Assembly (NCBI GenBank): GCA_018268545.1
Contig: JAFDWI010000100.1
Location: forward strand, 1-13,755
Direction: 5' to 3'
Source: Actinomycetota bacterium
GTDB taxonomy: Bacteria; Actinomycetota; Acidimicrobiia; Acidimicrobiales; Iamiaceae
DNA length: 13,755 bases
Part shown: piece after piece, positions 1 through 5,794 of the stretch
Numbering within the stretch: the first letter of the stretch is position 1
Layout: every line of letters begins with the position of its first letter
Position numbers and translations under genes: made by a program
Notes under the pieces: generated by a model
The model's input: the letters and a program-made list of their open reading frames with translations, nothing else
Database searches by the model: none
Told to the model about the DNA's origin: nothing

Positions 1-285
1 GGCGTGTACAACGCGCTGATCACCGGCGGGAACACGAACCTCGTCAAGTACTCGCGGCCGAAGGTCGACAAGTGGTTGAACGAAGCCCGTCAGACCGACA
101 ACACCGCGACCCGCAGGAAGCTGTACAACCAGATCCAGGAACAGGTCGCGCACGACGTCGTGTACATTCCGCTGCTGTTCGACTACTGGGGCAACGTGTT
201 CAGCGACAAGGTCAGTGGCCTGTCGACACCGGACCCGAGTTCGCTCGGGATCATCCGCCCCGGCGAGCTCTACCTCAAGAAGTAG
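1..285 (+). CDS. ABC transporter substrate-binding protein, family 5 (C-terminal fragment)
   Basis: This is the last 94 codons of a gene that begins upstream of the window; the frame is open from base 1 and ends at TAG 283-285. The segment around residues 35-60 (TRRKLYNQIQEQV...VVYIPLLF) has the pattern of the C-terminal lobe of SBP_bac_5 proteins, the extracytoplasmic binding proteins of dipeptide/oligopeptide/nickel ABC importers. In these a helix 'RR.LY...Q......' is followed by a 'YIPL' strand lining the ligand cleft. The end matches too: a short loop followed by a final hydrophobic strand. Signal peptide and lipobox would lie outside the window, so localisation is inferred from the family. 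A strong hairpin follows the stop codon, so the gene probably ends its transcription unit. The ligand cannot be told from this fragment. Confidence 0.8.
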   Translation, partial: GVYNALITGGNTNLVKYSRPKVDKWLNEARQTDNTATRRKLYNQIQEQVAHDVVYIPLLFDYWGNVFSDKVSGLSTPDPSSLGIIRPGELYLKK

Positions 286-289
286 ACAC

Positions 290-325
290 GGTGGACGGTC
301 GGTCCCGCGGGATCGACCGTCCACC
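290..325 (+). terminator. Long GC-rich hairpin after the binding-protein gene
   Basis: A near-perfect inverted repeat begins five bases after the stop codon: 12 bp (GGTGGACGGTCG against CGACCGTCCACC), one G-U pair in RNA, then a self-complementary TCCCGCGGGA core that leaves a CGCG loop. No T-run follows. It is therefore either a U-less intrinsic terminator, as often proposed in high-GC Actinobacteria, or a 3'-stabilising stem. Being almost fully symmetric, it could work in both directions. Confidence 0.6.
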
Positions 326-364
326 TGCGGTCGCGGGGAACGATCCGAACCTGGAGCGTGCACG

Positions 365-376
365 CGGTTCGAACCG
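365..376. repeat. 12-bp perfect palindrome CGGTTCGAACCG
   Basis: This is a perfect dyad in the 165-base gap before the gene at 451. It lies about 60 bases upstream of the proposed -10 element, a possible place for an operator of a dimeric regulator. The core TTCGAA recalls a tRNA T-loop, but no tRNA can be folded here. The function is unknown. Confidence 0.35.
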
Positions 377-387
377 TCGATTTCTCC

Positions 388-406
388 CACGGTTCTCCAC
401 ACCGTG
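388..406 (+). repeat. Small inverted repeat CACGGT-7-ACCGTG
   Basis: A 6-bp stem with a 7-base spacer lies 30 bases upstream of the proposed -10 element at 436-441, overlapping where a -35 element or an activator/repressor site would be. It shares the half-site CGGT with the palindrome at 365-376. It may be an operator; nothing in the sequence identifies the regulator. Confidence 0.25.
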
Positions 407-435
407 CCGATCCGGGATCACGCTGGTGGACCCGG

Positions 436-441
436 TAGTGT
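436..441 (+). promoter_or_regulatory. -10 element TAGTGT, probable leaderless promoter of the gene at 451
   Basis: TAGTGT fits the actinobacterial -10 consensus TANNNT and ends nine bases before the ATG at 451. No purine-rich Shine-Dalgarno site lies between them, so transcription probably starts at or just before the start codon. The surrounding 11 bases CGGTAGTGTCG (433-443) recur identically at 1758-1768 before the next gene. No clear -35 element is visible. Confidence 0.55.
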
Positions 442-450
442 CGCGTCCCT

Positions 451-1749
451 ATGTCGCGCAGGATCGAGATCGAACTCACCAGTGCCAAGGGCGATGCCAC
501 CTACACGTGGCGGGCGGCCGGGGCACGCCAACCCAGAGGCGAGGTGGCAGCCGCGGTGCTTCCCGAGGGTGTCGCGATCGGTGACACCCTGCGGGTCGAG
601 ATCGAAACCGGCCTCGACGGCCACGAGATCCTGGCCGTGATCCCGGAGCGGGCACCCCGCAAAGAGTCGGATCGGCTGGAACTCATCGTGCGGGACGTCC
701 CCGACGACGCCCTGGTGACCTCGCAGCTCGCCACACGTTCGAAGGGCCGTCGGCCGTCCGACCGCGACGCGCATGGCTCGGGTGGCCGCGATGGGAAAGG
801 TCGCCGCGGGCCTCGAGGGGAACGCACCTCGGATCGTACCGAGACCACCGACCGCCCACAACGGGAGCGCAAGCCACGCGACGGGTCACGCCCCCGCACC
901 GACCGGTCCGGTGAACAGCGGGCCGATCGGCCCCGCCCGCCACGCAAGCGGGCTCCGAAGGCCCCTCGCCTCCGCGTCGGACACGCACACCGCAACGCCT
1001 TTCTTGACACGCTCGCCGACGAACAGCGACCGGTCGCAGAGAAGCTGACCCACGGCGGCATGCCGAATCTTCGCCAGGCGATCGAGACCGACAACGCCAA
1101 ACGCCGTGAACAGGGTCAACCCGAGGTTCCCGCTGATGGTCTGGTCCGGATGGCCGAATCGATTCTTCCTCGCTTGCAGATCGCGGAATGGCGTGACCGT
1201 GCCGACGCGGCTCTGGCACAACTCGACGAGGCAGAGCTCAGCGACCTGCGAAGCGTCGTCGTCGCCGCCGCCGACCACGCGAAGACCCCGGAAGCCCGTG
1301 AGATCGCCGAGACCCTCCGCGTCAAGCTGAACGAGCGCGTCGAACGGGCCCACGCGGAATGGCTCACCGAGCTGCAGTCCGCGGTCGACCAGAAGCGGAT
1401 CGGACGGTTGTTGAACCTGAGCTCCCACCCCCCGAAGGCCGGCGCACCGCTCCCCCAGCCGCTCGTCGATGCCATGGTGGCAGTGACCAACGAAGCGCTC
1501 GGGGCCGAGAGCCCCAGCGGCCGTTGGGTCGTGCTCCTCGATGCACTGGCCTTTTCACCGATCAGTCGGTACGTCGAACCATCGGGTGTCCCGAGCGACG
1601 TGTCCGACGAACTGCGAGCCAAGGTCGCAAAGCTCGCGAAGCGCCTTCCTGCGATCGCCTCGGCGTTCGCTCCGTCGGCTGCCGCCGCGCCCCCGAGCAG
1701 CCTGCCGGTGACGACCGTTCCCGCCGGTGACGGGACCCAGGCACCCTGA
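451..1749 (+). CDS. Hypothetical protein with basic disordered linker and helical C-terminal domain
   Basis: I do not recognise this 432-residue protein. It has three parts. Residues 1-90 alternate short beta-like strands, as in a small beta-barrel (IEIELT, YTWRAAG, GDTLRVEIE, HEILAVIP). Residues 95-172 are low-complexity and strongly basic, rich in Arg, Gly, Asp and Pro. Residues 173-408 are helical and well ordered, with regular hydrophobic spacing and conserved-looking stretches such as FLDTLADEQRPVAEKL near 184-199 and KRIGRLLNLSSHPP near 315-328. A Pro/Ala/Ser tail ends the protein. There is no signal peptide or membrane segment, so it is probably cytoplasmic. A barrel plus an RG-rich linker suggests nucleic-acid binding, but that is inference only. 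The ATG at 451 is favoured because a TANNNT hexamer sits nine bases upstream and the barrel-like fold begins at once. The next gene starts 25 bases downstream from its own promoter. Confidence 0.85.
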   Translation: MSRRIEIELTSAKGDATYTWRAAGARQPRGEVAAAVLPEGVAIGDTLRVEIETGLDGHEILAVIPERAPRKESDRLELIVRDVPDDALVTSQLATRSKGRRPSDRDAHGSGGRDGKGRRGPRGERTSDRTETTDRPQRERKPRDGSRPRTDRSGEQRADRPRPPRKRAPKAPRLRVGHAHRNAFLDTLADEQRPVAEKLTHGGMPNLRQAIETDNAKRREQGQPEVPADGLVRMAESILPRLQIAEWRDRADAALAQLDEAELSDLRSVVVAAADHAKTPEAREIAETLRVKLNERVERAHAEWLTELQSAVDQKRIGRLLNLSSHPPKAGAPLPQPLVDAMVAVTNEALGAESPSGRWVVLLDALAFSPISRYVEPSGVPSDVSDELRAKVAKLAKRLPAIASAFAPSAAAAPPSSLPVTTVPAGDGTQAP

Positions 1750-1760
1750 GACGGACGCGG

Positions 1761-1766
1761 TAGTGT
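1761..1766 (+). promoter_or_regulatory. -10 element TAGTGT, probable leaderless promoter of the enoyl-CoA hydratase gene
   Basis: TAGTGT ends eight bases before ATG 1775 with no Shine-Dalgarno site between. The context CGGTAGTGTCG is the same 11-mer found before the gene at 451, and both are followed by a GTCCC run before the ATG. The element lies in the 25-base gap after the upstream stop, so the two genes may be transcribed from separate, similar promoters. Confidence 0.55.
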
Positions 1767-1774
1767 CGGTCCCC

Positions 1775-2545
1775 ATGATCGACTACGAACTCGACAACCA
1801 CATCGTCACCATCACCATCAACCGTCCGGCCGCCCGCAACGCCGTCAACGGGGCCGTGGCAACCGGGATCGAAGAGGCGATCGACGCGCTCGAAGGGGAC
1901 GACGACGCGTGGGTCGGGATCCTCACTGGAGCCGAAACCGAGAAGGGCCACATCTTCTGTGCCGGTGCCGACCTCAAGGAGATCGCGGTCAACCCGGGCG
2001 CGATGATGACCGAGCGCGGAGGTTTCGCCGGGATCGTCCAACGCGAACGTACCAAGCCGATCATCGCCGCCGTCGACGGTCCCGCATTGGCCGGCGGCAC
2101 CGAGATCGTATTGTCGTGTGACATCGTAATCGCCTCGGACACGGCAACCTTCGGGATCCCCGAGGTCAAACGGAACCTCGTTGCCGGTGCCGGCGGACTG
2201 TTCCGTCTCCCCCGCAAGATCCCTCGCAACATCGCCATGGAGTGTGCCCTGACCGGAGACCCCATCGATGCCACCCGGGCCCACCAGCTGGGTCTCGTGA
2301 ACCATCTGTGCGCCGAAGGCGAAGCACTCGCGACCGCCCGTGGGGTCGCCGAACGAATCGCGAAGGCAGCACCCTTGGCGGTTCGTGAATCACGCGCCAT
2401 CATGCTCGCCGCCACCGATCAGCCCGATGAACTCGGCTGGAAATTGTCCGGCGAAGGCATGATGAAGATGTTCGGTTCCGAGGACTTCTCCGAGGGCATC
2501 ACTGCGTTCGCCGAGAAGCGGGAACCGATCTGGAAGGGTCGATAG
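1775..2545 (+). CDS. Enoyl-CoA hydratase/isomerase (crotonase family)
   Basis: This 256-residue protein has the usual crotonase length. Enoyl-CoA hydratases add water across the trans-2 double bond of enoyl-CoA in fatty-acid or amino-acid catabolism. The family hallmarks are present: NRP at 16-18 with ARNAVN at 20-25, the oxyanion-hole and CoA-binding segment CAGADLKE at 62-69, and the second oxyanion segment ALAGGTEIVL at 104-113. Glu110 and Glu130 (GIPEV) occupy the positions of the two catalytic acids of classical hydratases (Glu144 and Glu164 in the rat mitochondrial enzyme), so hydratase activity is plausible. Crotonases vary widely in substrate and the exact reaction cannot be fixed from sequence. 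The ATG at 1775 is preferred over an in-frame upstream start at 1727, which would overlap the previous gene and swallow the TAGTGT element. It converges with the GNAT gene across a 17-base gap. Confidence 0.92.
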   Translation: MIDYELDNHIVTITINRPAARNAVNGAVATGIEEAIDALEGDDDAWVGILTGAETEKGHIFCAGADLKEIAVNPGAMMTERGGFAGIVQRERTKPIIAAVDGPALAGGTEIVLSCDIVIASDTATFGIPEVKRNLVAGAGGLFRLPRKIPRNIAMECALTGDPIDATRAHQLGLVNHLCAEGEALATARGVAERIAKAAPLAVRESRAIMLAATDQPDELGWKLSGEGMMKMFGSEDFSEGITAFAEKREPIWKGR

Positions 2546-2562
2546 GCGACCGGCCCGAAGGG

Positions 2563-3045
2563 TCAATCGAGGCGCCGGGACACCGTGATCTGGCGTGCCA
2601 CGAGACCGTTGAGTTCGTAAAAGTTCTTGGTGTCGCGGTCGCCCGGGAGCGCCTCGGCATCGAGCTCCACACAACCGTGGTGTCGGCCCCAGGCAATCAA
2701 CTCGGTCATCATCACCGCACCGACCCCGATGCCACGCGCCTCGGGCGTGACCCAGGCACCGACCAGCTCCAGTACCGCACCATCGGATGATGCGACCCGT
2801 CGCGCCAGCATGAACCCGACGGCCATGTCGTCGAGGAGACCCACGATGACCACCGCATCGCCCCGACCAGCAACAGCCGCGTCGACCAATGCGTCCGTGT
2901 CGTCGATCGGGTGGTCCCTGGACAGGAGCGCCCGACCGCCACGCGCCCCGACGACCGTTGCCCGCGCTTCGGCACGCAGTGCTTCGAGATCGTCACGATC
3001 GGCAGCGACGACCAACCGGGCGGATTCCTCGGGACAATCGCCCAC
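2563..3045 (-). CDS. GNAT-family N-acetyltransferase
   Basis: This 160-residue protein has the GNAT fold pattern. A beta strand (LELVGAWV, 92-99) leads into the acetyl-CoA pyrophosphate loop PEARGIGVGA at 101-110, which fits the motif R/Q-x-x-G-x-G/A, and a helix follows. A late segment (DTKNFYELNGL, 138-148) matches the usual 'A..FYE..GF' of motif B. The protein transfers an acetyl group from acetyl-CoA to an amine, but the substrate cannot be read from the sequence. The GTG start at 3045 lies three bases after the stop of the gene upstream, with AGGA about eight bases before it, so it is the last gene of the 4030-2563 operon. No membrane segment is visible. Confidence 0.85.
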   Translation of the reverse strand: MGDCPEESARLVVAADRDDLEALRAEARATVVGARGGRALLSRDHPIDDTDALVDAAVAGRGDAVVIVGLLDDMAVGFMLARRVASSDGAVLELVGAWVTPEARGIGVGAVMMTELIAWGRHHGCVELDAEALPGDRDTKNFYELNGLVARQITVSRRLD

Positions 3046-3048
3046 TGT

Positions 3049-3549
3049 TCAATCCTGGAGTTGCGCGATTCGGCCCAAGATCGTCTTCCGCCCACGATGG
3101 TCGATCTCGTAGCGGCGGACCGCGTCGAGTTCGTCCGGGTCGAGGGCCGCGAGGCGGGGAACCACCTGCGATGCCGCCAGCGAGTCGTATTCCACGATCG
3201 CGAGGTCGGACATCTCCGGGACGACTGACATCGCCGGCCGAGGGGTCGGGTCGGCCTCGACCGTCACGTGATGGGTCGCTCCGGCGCCGGCGTGCCCGGT
3301 GGGAGCAGCCGGATCATCCGGTGGCACGAGTCCGAGACGAACGAGGGCAGCGTGGACCTCGGTCGTTGCCCCGGCGACCTGTTCGGTCAGTTTCGCCGAT
3401 CCCACCCGGGTGGCCATCTCGCCCATGATCCGCGCGTTGCCGACCTGGAGACGGCCCTGTTCGACAAGTTCGGGAAGTCGCCGGGGCCCGACGGTCACCA
3501 GGCCGATCGGGACGTACACGAGATCACTCAGCAACTCTTTCATCGACAT
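3049..3549 (-). CDS. Protein with lipid-droplet-protein-like C-terminal helical module
   Basis: The product is 166 residues. Residues 1-75 form a hydrophobic then amphipathic helical segment (VYVPIGLVTVGPRRLPELVEQG and onwards). Residues 76-112 are a Pro/Ala/Gly linker. Residues 114-166 form a compact module (YDSLAASQVV, LDPDELDAVRRYE, then RGRKTILGRI). The same architecture, an amphipathic N-terminus, a linker and a 'Y..L...Q....L..L...EL.....YE' C-terminal module, occurs in actinobacterial proteins annotated as lipid-droplet-associated. That link is from memory of the family and needs a profile search. The ATG at 3549 is chosen because a GAGGTG-type ribosome site overlaps the stop of the upstream DUF4193 gene seven bases before it. 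An in-frame start at 3573 would overlap that gene by 17 bases. Its neighbours are DUF4193 upstream and GNAT downstream, probably one operon. Confidence 0.75.
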   Translation of the reverse strand: MSMKELLSDLVYVPIGLVTVGPRRLPELVEQGRLQVGNARIMGEMATRVGSAKLTEQVAGATTEVHAALVRLGLVPPDDPAAPTGHAGAGATHHVTVEADPTPRPAMSVVPEMSDLAIVEYDSLAASQVVPRLAALDPDELDAVRRYEIDHRGRKTILGRIAQLQD

Positions 3550-3556
3550 GGGCACC

Positions 3557-4030
3557 TCACACGCAGTCCGCACACAACATGTGTGACGGATCTGCCAACT
3601 GACTCGGATGCTTCACGAGGAAACACGACTGGCACACGAACTCCTCGGGGCGCTTGGGCTGGACCCGGTTCGCCGAATTGGCGCGGTCCTCGTTGTCGAG
3701 TGCGACCGCACCGTCGTCCTCGTCGTCTTCGTCGTCGTCGTCGACCGCGAGACGTGCCTGGAGGATCTCGCCGAGGTCTTCCTCGACGTCGTCATCCTCG
3801 AGGTCGTCTTCGTCTTCGTCATCATCGTGGGCGGTGTGCCGCTTCTTTGGCGCCGGCGGCGCCTCGTCCTGGTCGATGTCGTCGTCGTCATCGGCCACGT
3901 CGGAGGTCTCGAGCTCGTCGTCGCCGTCGAGGTCGTCCATCTCCTCGTCGGTGCCGAACTCTTCCTCGTCGGAGAAGTCCTCCTCGAGAGCATCGTCGAG
4001 TTCATCGTCGTCAGAAACAGTGTCGGGCAT
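3557..4030 (-). CDS. DUF4193 family acidic zinc-ribbon protein
   Basis: This 157-residue protein ends in the DUF4193 signature: EFVCQSCFLV around 130-139, SQLA at 143-146 and LCADC at 152-156. That is two CxxC pairs (Cys133/136 and Cys153/156) able to bind one zinc. DUF4193 proteins are small actinobacterial proteins of unknown function, typically near 100 residues. Here the N-terminal part is expanded into a very acidic, surely disordered tract: by hand count about 62 of the first 120 residues are Asp or Glu, broken by one short basic patch (PKKRH, 61-65). The ATG at 4030 has a GAGGA Shine-Dalgarno site five bases upstream, the clearest in the window. It heads the operon with the lipid-droplet-like gene (seven bases downstream) and GNAT. 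A role in binding a basic partner or RNA polymerase is possible but unproven. Confidence 0.85.
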   Translation of the reverse strand: MPDTVSDDDELDDALEEDFSDEEEFGTDEEMDDLDGDDELETSDVADDDDDIDQDEAPPAPKKRHTAHDDDEDEDDLEDDDVEEDLGEILQARLAVDDDDEDDEDDGAVALDNEDRANSANRVQPKRPEEFVCQSCFLVKHPSQLADPSHMLCADCV

Positions 4031-4068
4031 GGAATCCTCGGCTGGATATACGTGATGTGCGGACGCGG

Positions 4069-4074
4069 ATCATA
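4069..4074 (-). promoter_or_regulatory. -10 element TATGAT upstream of the DUF4193 operon
   Basis: TATGAT is the best -10 match in the 129-base gap between the thyX-like stop and the DUF4193 start (4031-4159). A start site about seven bases downstream would give a leader of roughly 31 bases carrying the GAGGA ribosome site. The nearest TTG-type -35 (TTGTCG, 4095-4100) is 20 bp away, longer than optimal. A second AT-rich hexamer, TATATC (4045-4050), would place the start on top of the ribosome site and is less likely. The rest of the gap holds nothing else I recognise. Confidence 0.45.
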
Positions 4075-4159
4075 CGCGCCACGACCCCCGCGAGCGACAA
4101 TCCAGCGGTCGGCCACCGTAGATCCTCGACTCCACGGCCACACGGCCAGGCGGGCGCAG

Positions 4160-5782
4160 TCAGGGCGAAACGGCTCGGCGTCGACGCTCCTCGGCTCGGC
4201 GTTCCGCTTCGAGACGACCCAAGGGTGGATCATCCGAGAGGTCGACGTGTCGTAACAGGGCGGCGACCGCGGGATGGCCGGCCTCGCGTCCGATCAGCTC
4301 GTACATGCGTTGGGCGACGCGACGGTACGCAGGATGGCCTTGTGGGCTGCTGCGAAGTTCGATGAGGTGCATCGCCTCACGCGCGTTGAACTGCATGGCG
4401 AATCGAATCCGGTAGGCCAGGGCCACCGCATAGGGAGCTTGGGTCGGGAACGGCTCCTTCATCGCTTCGTACAACGCCGCGGATCGGTCCATCGCCTCGT
4501 CGAAGCGGTCGGCCAGGCCGGCGACGTCGACGGCCTCGGGACGGTTGAATCCATGGTACGGCGTCAACGGCTGCCATTCGATCGTCAACATCCGGTGCCG
4601 TTGGAGGTCCCGGAATGCGCCGTAGTCGGCGAGCACGTCGAATCGGTAGTCGATCCGCTCCAGCGCTCGGCCCGGCTTGTGTCGGCGGTTCCCACGATCA
4701 CCGACATACGCGTCGACCACGGCGACACGCTCGGCCGCGGACATCGCCTCGACCGTTGCGCGGATAGCGGTCTCGGCCAGGTTGCTGTAGGGGTACAGCA
4801 TCGCGGTCACGAGCGCGACCTCGGCATCCGGATCGAACGACACCAGTGTCACGCTGTCGGCGACATCGGGACTCTCCGGTGACACACCTCCGAGCAGCCG
4901 CGTGGTGATCTCACGCATCTCGTCGTTGCGTTCCTCGAGGTACGCGGTCCACTCCCCACCCCGCTCCGGTTGATCGATCCGGCGCAGAAACGACGGGATC
5001 ACCTTTCGCAGTTCCTGGAGCATCAGTTCCGCGTAGCGGCGCGCCTCGGGCAACGGATGCGCGCGCATGCGCATGAGCAACATCTCGTAGGACTGTCCGG
5101 TCCCGAACATCCCGACGTTCGACAACGACGCCCCGGGAAGGATCCCGCGGACCGAGTCGAATGCGCGGGCCTGGATGGCCTGGCGGTAGACGAAGTCCGA
5201 ATCCGAGGGATCCTGCGGGATCAGCTCACGAAGGGCACCGACCATGTCCGAGACCAGTTCGCCATAGGTGTCGAACATCCGATCCATGTCGCCCACGTAC
5301 CGCGTCCCCAACCCGGACGCGAGCACGTCGGGATCGCGGTAGAAGCGGTAACGACCGTCCAGTCGCCGGTCGTATGCGATGTAACGCGTCGACTGTTCGA
5401 GGTAGGACATCAAACGTCCCCACTCGAGCACCTTGGTCAGCAGGTTCGAGGCCTGTTCACACGCGAGGTGGACACCTCCGAGTTGCGCCACCGAATCGTC
5501 GCCGTACTCGACGAACACCTTCTCGTAGAGTTGCTCGGCGCGCGCCAGGCCGACCGTTGCGTCGATCGTCGCATCCCCGGTGATGTCCAGATCGGTGACG
5601 AATTCATCCAGGAACAGGCGCCGGAGGCTCTTGTGCGACCGTGAATAACGGGCGAACAACGCTCCCTTCACGACCTCGGGCAGGTTCACGAGCGCGAACA
5701 CCGGCAGGTCGAGGTTGGTGAAGTAGCGGCGAAGGATGTCGGCCTCGTGAGGCGTGAATTCCTCGGCGACGTAGGTGTTCAC
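4160..5782 (-). CDS. thyX: Double-domain ThyX-like (FAD-dependent thymidylate synthase) protein
   Basis: This 540-residue protein is about twice the usual ThyX length (220-250). ThyX methylates dUMP to dTMP using methylene-tetrahydrofolate, FAD and NADPH, with active sites at subunit interfaces. Two ThyX-like halves can be seen. In the first, residues 121-133 read WGRLMSYLEQSTR and align to the signature RHRxxSxxxxSxR with the leading Arg-His lost but Arg, both Ser and the final Arg kept. In the second, RHR is intact at 395-397, but the Ser, Ser and Arg positions are Thr400, Pro405 and Thr407. The later family segment NAR...LR is kept in the second half (466-477) and degraded in the first (TGQ, 228-230). 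The halves therefore look complementary. The GTG at 5782 is six bases after a TAGAGT element and lacks a Shine-Dalgarno site. It may be an active fused heterodimer-like enzyme or a divergent paralogue; no other thymidylate synthase lies in the window. Confidence 0.8.
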   Translation of the reverse strand: MNTYVAEEFTPHEADILRRYFTNLDLPVFALVNLPEVVKGALFARYSRSHKSLRRLFLDEFVTDLDITGDATIDATVGLARAEQLYEKVFVEYGDDSVAQLGGVHLACEQASNLLTKVLEWGRLMSYLEQSTRYIAYDRRLDGRYRFYRDPDVLASGLGTRYVGDMDRMFDTYGELVSDMVGALRELIPQDPSDSDFVYRQAIQARAFDSVRGILPGASLSNVGMFGTGQSYEMLLMRMRAHPLPEARRYAELMLQELRKVIPSFLRRIDQPERGGEWTAYLEERNDEMREITTRLLGGVSPESPDVADSVTLVSFDPDAEVALVTAMLYPYSNLAETAIRATVEAMSAAERVAVVDAYVGDRGNRRHKPGRALERIDYRFDVLADYGAFRDLQRHRMLTIEWQPLTPYHGFNRPEAVDVAGLADRFDEAMDRSAALYEAMKEPFPTQAPYAVALAYRIRFAMQFNAREAMHLIELRSSPQGHPAYRRVAQRMYELIGREAGHPAVAALLRHVDLSDDPPLGRLEAERRAEERRRRAVSP

Positions 5783-5788
5783 AGGACG

Positions 5789-5794
5789 ACTCTA
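5789..5794 (-). promoter_or_regulatory. -10 element TAGAGT, leaderless promoter of the thyX-like gene
   Basis: TAGAGT ends six bases before GTG 5782, the ideal spacing for a transcript starting at the start codon. Its first three bases are also the TAG stop codon of the upstream M20 gene, so promoter and stop are the same bases. No purine-rich ribosome site is present. The gene can thus be expressed apart from the operon upstream. Confidence 0.55.

Noticed and set aside
355..400. tRNA-like T-arm (GGTTCGAACC)
   Set aside because: The flanking bases do not form a 5-bp T-stem, and no acceptor, D or anticodon arm can be found around it.
2537..2551. GGTCG-5-CGACC hairpin as a terminator of the enoyl-CoA hydratase gene
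   Set aside because: The stem is only 5 bp, overlaps the stop codon and has no T-run, so it is too weak to call.
3700..4015. GTC/TTC-like trinucleotide repeats as a microsatellite
   Set aside because: The pattern is explained by mixed Asp/Glu codons of the DUF4193 protein. The runs are interrupted and codon use varies.
4069..4100. PafBC-type damage promoter (TTGTC...TANNNT) upstream of DUF4193
   Set aside because: TTGTCG is present, but the rest of the motif (RGTG) is missing and the spacing to TATGAT is far longer than in the mycobacterial motif.
3608..4255. Long open frames on both strands over the DUF4193 gene
   Set aside because: They arise from the repetitive GAC/GAT/GAG codons of the acidic tract. 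Only the minus-strand frame ends in a coherent CxxC...CxxC domain and has a ribosome site.
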